From Choanephora cucurbitarum (taxonomy: Eukaryota; Mucoromycota; Mucoromycetes; Mucorales; Choanephoraceae), in NCBI GenBank assembly GCA_025331435.1, contig JAIWNI010000262.1:1-15432 (forward strand): a DNA stretch of 15,432 bases. The letters are read 5' to 3'. Shown here piece after piece: positions 9,039 to 15,432 of this stretch (positions are counted from its first letter, which is position 1; each line of letters opens with the position of its first letter). The translations under genes and the position numbers were made by a program. The notes under the pieces were generated by a model, which was given only the letters and a program-made list of their open reading frames with translations, did not search any database and was not told the origin of the DNA.

Positions 9039-9375
9039 ATCTGCCATTTTGATACATAATGTGCCATCTTCTGTGAACGGCAGCTAACGGAATAGGACCA
9101 TCATATCTCGCAATTCGATGTCTGCAAGGAAGACGGTATGCTCTACGCAATTCGCAAAGGCATTTACCCGTAGTAGGATCCACATGAGAGACGTGATCAG
9201 GATCAGCTTTGTTGTCCATCAAATTGATGTATTCGAAACGAATACGATCAAAAGCAAAGCTGGTAATCCTGCCTCTCAGTTGGCTCATCTTGTCATCAAT
9301 TTCATGGCCAGTCTTGTCCTTCAAGATCGTTTCAAACAAAGATTCACGCACAGTTTGTCTGTTTCTGTAGCTTTC
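9039..9375 (-). pseudogene. SWIM zinc-finger exon of the MULE gene
   Basis: This exon is bounded by introns 9376-9440 and 8983-9038. It encodes CLCELRRAYRLPCRH, a SWIM finger (C-x-C-x9-C-x-H) of the type that follows MULE transposase domains, then GPIPLAAVHRRWH. The intron after it begins GTTAGT, has a CTAAT branch site, ends AAAG, and restores the frame into the linker exon. Taken alone, the unspliced frame would stop at 9034 inside this intron. Confidence 0.85.
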
Positions 9376-9440
9376 CTGTATTTGAAAATAACGCGAATTA
9401 ACCAAACTTGATCCAGACACAATTGTAACAATTAACTCAC

Positions 9441-10597
9441 TCTTCCTTCAACCCGTTCGCGAATTTTTTTGGTCGCCAAGCCAAGCAAACCAGAAGATGT
9501 CTTGTTGTGGCGTTTAATGCCACTGTGAGTACTTTCGACTCTGTTGGACGTGCGATTGCCCATATGCATGTAGGTGTTGACATATTAGCCAACCCAATGG
9601 CGACGAAAGGCCATCATGCTATACAAATTTGAACGTTAGAAAATTTCATGCTAAATGCTCTAAAACTTATTTTCATTCACATTACCTGTCAAGATATGTT
9701 TTCATTTCTTTGCCTTTACCAACGCAAAGATTATCTTGAGAGACAAATGCATCATACTCATTCTTGAAGCCTATCAATGCTTCCTTGGTTTTGGATAGAA
9801 AAGCTATCTTGTGAATAGTAGCTTTGAATCACTTTTCCAGCAAAGGGCGGCTTTCTTTGTCTACAAAGAAGAGCAATGCAAAAATAAGTTGTCTTTACTC
9901 ATAAGAAAATTCAATATTAAATTACCAAGCTGAACTTTCTTGTTCATGTTTTTGATGAGTCTTTTCATAAAGTTGTGCACAATGTGCACATAATACAAAA
10001 TGTGTCTTAACTCAGAAAATATAACCTTAATAGCATTCATCAAGGCTTGATCCTTATCAGTGACCAAGTTGTCAGGAAGAAGACTGATATCAGTTCCACT
10101 GGGCCAGGCGATGCTTCTCAATTGCTTCATGACCCGCTCATAAGACTCGGGAGTCTTCTTTCTCATCCAACATCCAGTAACATGGATGGTTGCATGTTGG
10201 CTTCGGCGATACTCTGAAGTCACTGTGCCTGCAACAAAGATGTTGAGCAACTCCATGCGGTGGCTGTTGGTCATGTATGTTGCATCAATGATGACACTTT
10301 CAGGGAGTCGTCTGAGCTCATCCCTTCCATGCTCATGCATGAAAAAGACAGGATTCACCTTATCATCACTGTCCACTTTGGTACGCACCTGATGCCCAGT
10401 TTGCTCCTAATCTGAGATGAACTCACGCATACCAGAAAACTGGTCATTGCAGAAGTGTTGCTGAATGTTATGCAAATCGCTTAATGTGATACCATTATAA
10501 ACTTGCTTTTTGATCAACAACTAGTAAGATATGCGTATATAAGTATTGACAAACGAAAGAATAAAATGGAATTCTGTCGAATTCAAAGTAAACGAAT
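9441..10597 (-). pseudogene. MULE DDE transposase core (part of the broken gene)
   Basis: The recognisable MULE blocks are FFMHEHGRDEL, then VIIDATYMTN with the first catalytic Asp, then LVTDKDQALMNAI with the second Asp, then a histidine block YYVHIVHNFMKR where the usual C-x2-H cysteine appears replaced. After two introns comes NRTSNRVESTHSGIKRH, whose Glu is the likely third acidic residue. Stops at 10521, 10407, 9829 and 9585 interrupt the frame. One gives the break WVG*YVNTY in a normally conserved segment. The pieces are in the order and spacing expected of the family, so the identification is firm although the gene is dead. Confidence 0.85.
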
Positions 10598-10843
10598 CTG
10601 GTCAGAAGCAGCAAAAATAATACAAGACGAGAAAAGGATATGAAACCAAATCACTTACTATTTATCTCCTCTTTTTGTTTTGTGTTAAGAGACATTCCAT
10701 CACCTAGATATTCATATCTCAAATGCAACATCGTCAAAATGATCATAGCTGTATAAAAAATTTCACTACGGCGCATATAGAGTGTTTTTTTCCTAGATAT
10801 TATTTTGATATCCGCCGTATGTATATGAGGTTTCAAATATGAG

Positions 10844-10885
10844 TTTCGTATGTAAATACAAACGTTTTTCGTGTGTAAATACAAA
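10844..10885. repeat. Two 19-bp tandem-type repeats, period 23
   Basis: TTTCGTATGTAAATACAAA (10844-10862) and TTTCGTGTGTAAATACAAA (10867-10885) differ at one base. They lie upstream of the recognisable start of the MULE gene and contribute to a low-complexity minus-strand ORF that I do not consider coding. The rest of 10732-11158 shows no gene. Confidence 0.7.
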
Positions 10886-11351
10886 TATTTGTCTGCATTT
10901 ACAAATGAGACATCTGTGTTTGCAATCGGTAGTTGATCCAACATCCAATGTAGAAGTAAGTGGTTTAAGCTTAAGCATCAATTGTATACACATTATCAGC
11001 TCTTCCTACTGAGCAGACTCCAGATGGTTAAACGGCCATACGAGCGAATAGGGTATCGCTAGTTTTACCAGGATACTGGAATACAATTGGGCTTATTTGG
11101 GAATTTGGGGCAAATCAAATGGTTTATTTAAAAATCTAGAATACGGACATGCTAGATAGGTTAATTGAAAGAGTGTGGCCGGCAAAAAGTCAAAATTTCA
11201 AATGCCTTGAAACTAAACACACAGATACGGGAAACAAATTGACGACGATTGGCCTTACTCTCGAGTCTCTGGGACTGCTGGAAGTCGAGAAAAATAAATT
11301 TTTATTTTGCAGTTCACGATACGTTTAGCCAACAATTTCTAAGACTTTTTC

Positions 11352-11424
11352 AGTCTTCTTGGCTTGTTGGTTTAGGCTTTGCCTTTATACAAAGAAGGTT
11401 GCAGGTTCGAATCCTGCTCCGTCC
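11352..11424 (+). tRNA. tRNA-like sequence (probable tRNA-derived pseudogene), copy 2
   Basis: This is the same unit as in the left arm, on the plus strand. The D-arm starts near 11359, the B box is at 11404-11414, and the acceptor 3' strand ends at 11424, directly before a run of seven T at 11425-11431. The defects are the same: no matching 5' acceptor strand and an eight-base anticodon loop. Confidence 0.5.
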
Positions 11425-11431
11425 TTTTTTT
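11425..11431 (+). terminator. Pol III-type T-run
   Basis: Seven consecutive T residues follow the last acceptor base of copy 2. The same run occurs as seven A residues on the plus strand next to copies 1 (1616-1622) and 3 (13314-13320). A run of four or more T is the usual Pol III stop. Confidence 0.55.
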
Positions 11432-13275
11432 CTCAGTGTATACACTTCATTTTGCGAATTTTTGAAGCATTTTTTGTTCAAATCTTGCTTTGGAGCAACA
11501 CTAACGCTTAGTCTATTTTTAAAAGTTTACCTGATATGCAATGCTTTCAAACGGTTGCCAACTTTGTACCTGCTCAATATTAAACTCACAATTGGGTATG
11601 TTGAGTTGCACGTCAGATGAAATGACGATAGATTGATATAAAAGGTAAGCAATAATACAATAAGAACTTGACTATTCCGGATAGACTATATAATTTTTTA
11701 CTGTGGCTACATTTGTTTAGATAGTCTATTAAATGAATGGCTTTAATCTACGTTGTTTAAAATTGTGCATAAATATAATGACTTCATATAATACTTCAAC
11801 ACGATTATTCACATTTTAACACGTTCACATGAACTTACCTATGATGCTACCAATACAGACTACATGATATGCAGGACTTTTGATACTCATACCCTAAGAA
11901 ATCATGTCATCCAATAGCTTTGTAACGAATTCAACATAATACTGAATTAAAAGATATAAGATATTCAAATGAAAATATTCGAGATTACATTAGTGATTGT
12001 ACCATCTGAAAGTATGCTTTTATAAAAATTGATAACAAAATCTCTATATCAGTGCAATTAAATACATTAAAAATACATACATGATTATAGACCGATACTC
12101 ACTTCAGCGTTTTTTAATAAATGAAATAAACTTCCCTCAGTTTTACATGCGTACAAAATTAAGATAAAATGGGTATAAAATCCTGATTCATGAAATGTAT
12201 ATCCTTTTCTCGAATTTTTGTAGAATTTTTTGTCATCTACTTAATTAATTTATGTCCTTACACAAGCATATTTTGAGTTCAACAATTTCGTATTCAGGAG
12301 TTCACTTGTTATAATCAATTTTGTATCTATCTAATAATTCATCACAGTATAACATAGAAACTGTTTTTACTATGCACTGTTCCCCCAAATTATCCTCCTT
12401 CTTTACAATGAACTTCTAAGTTCCTTTCGCTTCCTTTAAGTTGACATATGGACTTTATGATTACTGACTAACTCACTATTGATTTTATTTACGCCTTTAT
12501 CAAGAACAAATCATCTAAACCCGTTTCCGTCACTCCTGTAGCCTTTTTACTCAGTTGTATTGGATTGATTCTTCAACACTGACTACTGCAAAAACCTATC
12601 AATTGATGCTGTTACGCACAAGAATTTTCCACTACTCAATTATTTTCTAACTTCTTTTCGCTACTTTAAATACAACTCTGTACTTCTTAATCAGTACTCC
12701 AATCATTTAACAGCTCCTCTTGATCTTTTATCACACAACGAATTATTAGAACCCTTCTCTAACTTTCCATTCATAATGATTGAAACTTTTGAACGTGTAT
12801 TAATAATCCATTACATGTTGACTCATTAACTTGACTGTTTGAGTTATTAGTTTAAAAGTTCAACATGACTTCTTTTAGAATAGTTTATAAACTCTTGAAC
12901 ATTTCTTAATCAATAAACTTAACTATCATTTAACTACCGTTTAACTATATCTAAACTATTATTTACCTTACTTTACTTTATACTTGGTTGTAGTTTAACA
13001 TATATCCACCACCTAAATCCTCTTATTGATTATTAGTTCCCTTGATAATTGTTATAGATCATTGTATTCTTTTATTGATCTCTTCTCTACTTTATTCTTT
13101 CTATCTTATCTTACTTTACGGTTCGTTACCTAAACAACGTGATGCTCATTACATGTAACCTTGCTGCCTGACTGCTCCGTTATATCTCTTTGATTCTCTT
13201 TTACAAGTTACTACAAAAAGTATCCTTTGCCCTGTAACAGTGCGCAATATTGATCCAAGTAAACAAATATATATA

Positions 13276-13579
13276 TGCTTCAAAAATTCGCAATATGATG
13301 TGTATACACTGAGAAAAAAAGGACGGAGCAGGATTCGAACCTGCAACCTTATTTGTATAAAGGCAAAGCCTAAACCAACAAGCCAAGAAGACTGAAAAAG
13401 TCTTAAAAATTGTTGGCTAAACGTATCGTGAACTGCAAAATAAAAATTTATTTTTCTCGACTTCCAGCAGTCCCAGAGACTCGAAAGTAAGGTCAATCGT
13501 CGTCAATTTGTTTCCCGTATCTGTGTGTTTAGTTTCAAGGCATTTGAAATTTTGACTTTTTGCCGGCCAAACTCTTTCA
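13276..13579 (-). repeat. 304-bp tRNA-like repeat module, solo copy 3
   Basis: This isolated copy lies 229 bp beyond the right arm. Homology to the arms starts at TGCTTCAAAAATTCGC and ends at CTCTTTCA. About seven or eight substitutions separate it from the arm copies. One of them (AAAG to AAAT on the minus strand) breaks a pair in the anticodon-like stem. The flanking (TA)n on the left and CTGATCC on the right do not form an obvious target-site duplication. Confidence 0.85.
13321..13393 (-). tRNA. tRNA-like sequence (probable tRNA-derived pseudogene), copy 3
   Basis: The copy in the solo module keeps the B box and T-arm unchanged. The anticodon-like stem has lost one pair (CTTTG against CAAAT), so it is less tRNA-like than the arm copies. 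Confidence 0.45.
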
Positions 13580-13619
13580 CTGATCCGCTAGATAGGGGTA
13601 ATCCTTTAGGATGTATTAG

Positions 13620-14134
13620 GCTACAGCTTTTCGTCTGCTTCAGAAATATAGCTCTAGTTTCAACTGGATGAGACTAGAGGCAGAGCTGCAAGGAAAACTT
13701 AAGAGTATTTGAAGATGCCTCAGTAATAGATGCGTAGCGTTTTTTTTTGAAGAGGTATGTGAAAAACGCTTTGGGATGGTACGTCAACAGACATTCAGAC
13801 GAGTGGGCTCAAAAATGAAAAAATATGTCTTCATTGGATTTCGTTTTATCTATACAAATGAGTTTAATAAATGGACAGTCAATTATGAGCAAGAAAAGTC
13901 CTGTTACCAGTACAAAAAACAACTCTTGACAGAAGGATGGGAAGTCTATTTAGTACAAAGAGAAAGGACAGAGTTAGTTTTCATTATACTTCAAGTCGCC
14001 CTCATGAATATAACTTGCAAGGGAAACGAATGCGGTTAAAGAAAGGAGTCAAAATCATGCCTATATGATAAGACTTTCCTTTTGATTTCAATGAAGATGA
14101 TAATAGTAGTGGAAGTGACGCATCGGAATGCTAA
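13620..14134 (+). pseudogene. Decayed coding stretch, unassigned
   Basis: A plus-strand reading frame runs from 13620 through one in-frame TGA (13710-13712), then through 13776-13980 (MVRQQTFRRVGSKMKKYVF and onward). It then looks better one frame back from about 13979 (FHYTSSRPHEYNLQGKRM), which implies a one-base frameshift. It passes the adjacent stops TGA TAA at 14066-14071 and ends in an acidic, serine-rich tail DNSSGSDASEC before TAA 14132-14134. The stretch is rich in basic and aromatic residues, as in transposon proteins, but no family is recognised. Frame continuity after each stop is my main reason to call it a broken gene. Confidence 0.45.
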
Positions 14135-14588
14135 GTAGCTTGAACAATGTTTAAAAGACAATTTACAGCAGATTTGTTGCGTAACCAAAGTCTTTTTTCA
14201 ACAATAAAGCTTACCATTGCTGTTCGTTTATTTTAAAAGAAGAAAAAATGGGGAACTGGGTTGAAGCCACCCTATTTATACTTCAAACTGAGCAGTGATG
14301 GGAACAAATAGCGAGTTTTAGTTGATTAAGTGATTCGAAATCGACAAAATAGGTAATTGTCTTGAATTTGCATGATTTTACTTAAATATTCTAGGATGGA
14401 AATTTTTGGATGATGCGTTAGATGTAAGCAACAAAGGAAATTATATTACCTTTCCATTCAAAAAATAAGTGTGCCTGAATCATTGAGGTACGCGAAAAAA
14501 AAGAACCCGGTTTTTTTTTTGCCCTCCCAACTCTACCCTTTATTTTATTTACAGCATTCGTTACAACTAAAAGTTTTCTTTTTCTGGA
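14135..14588. other. AT-rich stretch without a supported gene
   Basis: Short ORFs here look like chance frames. An A-tract followed by CCCGG and a ten-T run (about 14494-14520) could fold into a hairpin, but it has no clear role. Confidence 0.5.
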
Positions 14589-15432
14589 TTACATATATGA
14601 AATACGACCGACTCTTCTTCTATCCAACATTTGATAAAACTTGGCGTCAAGCCAGATCAACTTGTACTTGACCAAGCTGGCTGTCGTGAGTATGTCAACA
14701 ACGTTGCAAACGATCATTTTCTTTCGTTCTTACTCGCCAAAAAGAGTAACGATGGGAACTTTGAAATAGTCGAGTGCATGCTTTTTGGCCACAGCAATAA
14801 TAGCCAGGAAGTATACCTCGTTATTGTGCTCATGACGCAAGTTAGTGATCACTTCACCTACAAACCAAGAAGGATATTGATTAAAGTAATTCAATCTTGT
14901 ATCAGAAAATTTCAATTATTCTAATAGCTTGTGGACTATCTTGCCAGCTAGGTTCTATAGCTTCAAAGATGACAAAATTATTTGTTCTTCTTAACTTGGT
15001 CTCATACAGTCGATAATATTTTGATCGTATTAATATGCCGTTAAGAAGCATCCGAGCGGCAAACTTGACTACAGTCCCAAGAGGCCGTTCGAAGCCGTAA
15101 GATCTACGATAGTAGTTTTTCATTGAACTCAGGATGATAGAGGCAGGAACACGAAAGTGAACTTCATCATTGACAAGGTTTACAGTTTTGGATTTTAACC
15201 AGAGCTGAGGTACAGAATTCTCAAGAGGATGATCTATGAACTCGCCTGGTGTTGCTTGTCTTGGTGGAAGAAGTGAATCGCGAATTGATTGCATGTTGAG
15301 CTGTTTAAAATAAGTGAGCCAGGTGTGAATATCTGCTTTTCTATGGCTGGGTGAGATTTTGACTTCGAGAAATTCGTATACTTCTTTATGGTGCGTGCAA
15401 GAGAACGACAAGAGTAATGGCGGAGGGGGTCC
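14589..15432 (-). pseudogene. C-terminal part of a transposon-type protein (CACTA-like?), partial
   Basis: The reading frame is open at the right window edge. It runs from SCTHHKEVYEFLEV through SMKNYYRRSYGF, GTVVKFAARMLLNGILIRSKYY and RRTNNFVIF. A candidate 79-nt intron (14858-14936; weak GTCCAC donor, good TTTGTAG acceptor) joins in phase to EVITNLRHEHNNEVYFLAII. TAA at 14730-14732 then interrupts a frame that continues VVDILTTASLVKYK to TAA 14589-14591. The pattern of an NNFV block followed by G-E-V-(8-9)-H and a C-terminal segment resembles the DUF4218/C-terminal region of CACTA-type transposon proteins. That is from family memory and unconfirmed. A frameshift instead of the intron is the alternative. 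Confidence 0.45.

Larger units (their letters stand above)
8111..10731 (-). pseudogene. MULE transposase-SWIM-OTU protease gene, broken by stops
   Basis: Splicing five short introns with GT...AG ends (10598-10658, 9861-9925, 9619-9685, 9376-9440, 8983-9038; 56-67 nt each) joins the pieces in one frame with phases matching at every junction. In order this gives a MULE DDE core, a SWIM finger, a charged linker and an OTU cysteine protease. Within that frame six stops remain: TAG 10521-10523, TAG 10407-10409, TGA 9829-9831, TAA 9585-9587, TAA 8615-8617 and TAA 8270-8272. The final TAG is at 8111-8113. The family would cut and paste DNA; the OTU part resembles deubiquitinases. No other frameshift is needed, so decay is mostly by point mutation. 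The true N-terminus is unclear: upstream of 10731 I do not recognise the zinc-binding N-terminal part usual in such proteins. Confidence 0.8.
11166..11469 (+). repeat. 304-bp tRNA-like repeat module, copy 2
   Basis: This is the plus-strand copy at the inner end of the right arm. It differs from copy 1 at one position seen (T instead of C near 11324), and there it agrees with the solo copy 3. Copy 1 is therefore the variant at that site. Confidence 0.85.
11159..13046. repeat. Right arm of the 1.9-kb inverted repeat
   Basis: This is the mirror copy of bases 1-1888, separated from it by 9270 bp. Its inner boundary is sharp: at 11158 the sequence no longer matches. Bases 11470-13046 contain no supported gene; bases 11166-11469 are the tRNA-like module on the plus strand. 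The outer limit of 13046 is set only by the window edge on the left side, so homology may continue into 13047 and beyond. Confidence 0.95.

Noticed and set aside
8270..10523. In-frame stops as evidence of C-to-T (RIP-like) mutation
   Set aside because: Every stop codon is one C-to-T step from a sense codon (CAA, CAG, CGA), so the stops alone prove nothing. Dinucleotide counts against an intact relative would be needed.
10793..10993. Minus-strand 66- and 97-aa ORFs upstream of the MULE gene
   Set aside because: They are low-complexity frames over the 23-bp-period repeat, with no match to the expected N-terminal part of the transposase.
13047..13275. LTR-like end (CTGTAACA near 13242, pyrimidine-rich upstream)
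   Set aside because: No matching start, primer-binding site or second LTR was found. It is too weak to report as an LTR.
1..15432. CRISPR arrays, rRNA genes or prokaryotic operons
   Set aside because: No regularly spaced repeats or rRNA-like sequence were seen. Introns, AATAAA sites and transposon types indicate a eukaryotic genome.

Overview
The window is nuclear DNA of a fungus, most likely an early-diverging one (Mucoromycota-like). The evidence is AT-rich DNA, short introns of 56-67 nt with GT...AG ends and CTAAC/CTAAT/CTGAC-type branch sites, and two transposon families that fit such genomes: a Helitron Rep-helicase and a MULE transposase joined to a SWIM zinc finger and an OTU cysteine protease. 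The phylum is inference. No host housekeeping gene was recognised; the whole window looks like a transposon-rich region.

Layout. (1) 1-1888 and 11159-13046 form a near-perfect inverted repeat; every paired position sums to 13047, with no net indel, and I saw one mismatch in the parts compared. The left arm probably continues beyond the window. The inner end of each arm carries a 304-bp module with a tRNA-like Pol III unit (A box, B box, T-run) that points outward. A third, about 97% identical copy stands alone at 13276-13579. (2) 2026-2271 (-) is a small unassigned ORF with a TATA-like site and an AATAAA. (3) About 2861-8000 is a Helitron with one intact 1573-aa Rep/PIF1-helicase gene (3071-7792, -), a GC-rich end with CTAG|T, and a G-rich strand tract. 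(4) 8111 to about 10731 (-) is a decayed MULE gene. Reading through short introns restores one continuous frame for the DDE transposase core, SWIM finger and OTU protease (ending in its N-x-H-F box), interrupted by six in-frame stops. (5) 13620-14134 (+) is a decayed unassigned coding stretch. (6) 14589-15432 (-) is the C-terminal part of another transposon-type protein, open at the window edge and carrying an in-frame stop.

Interpretation. The arms, if they are terminal inverted repeats, enclose a dead MULE and an apparently younger, intact Helitron that landed just downstream of the MULE gene. The near-identity of the arms contrasts with the decay of the gene they enclose. This points to recent arm homogenisation, a recent inverted duplication, or an assembly effect. 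The genes do not form a metabolic pathway; they are layered mobile elements.
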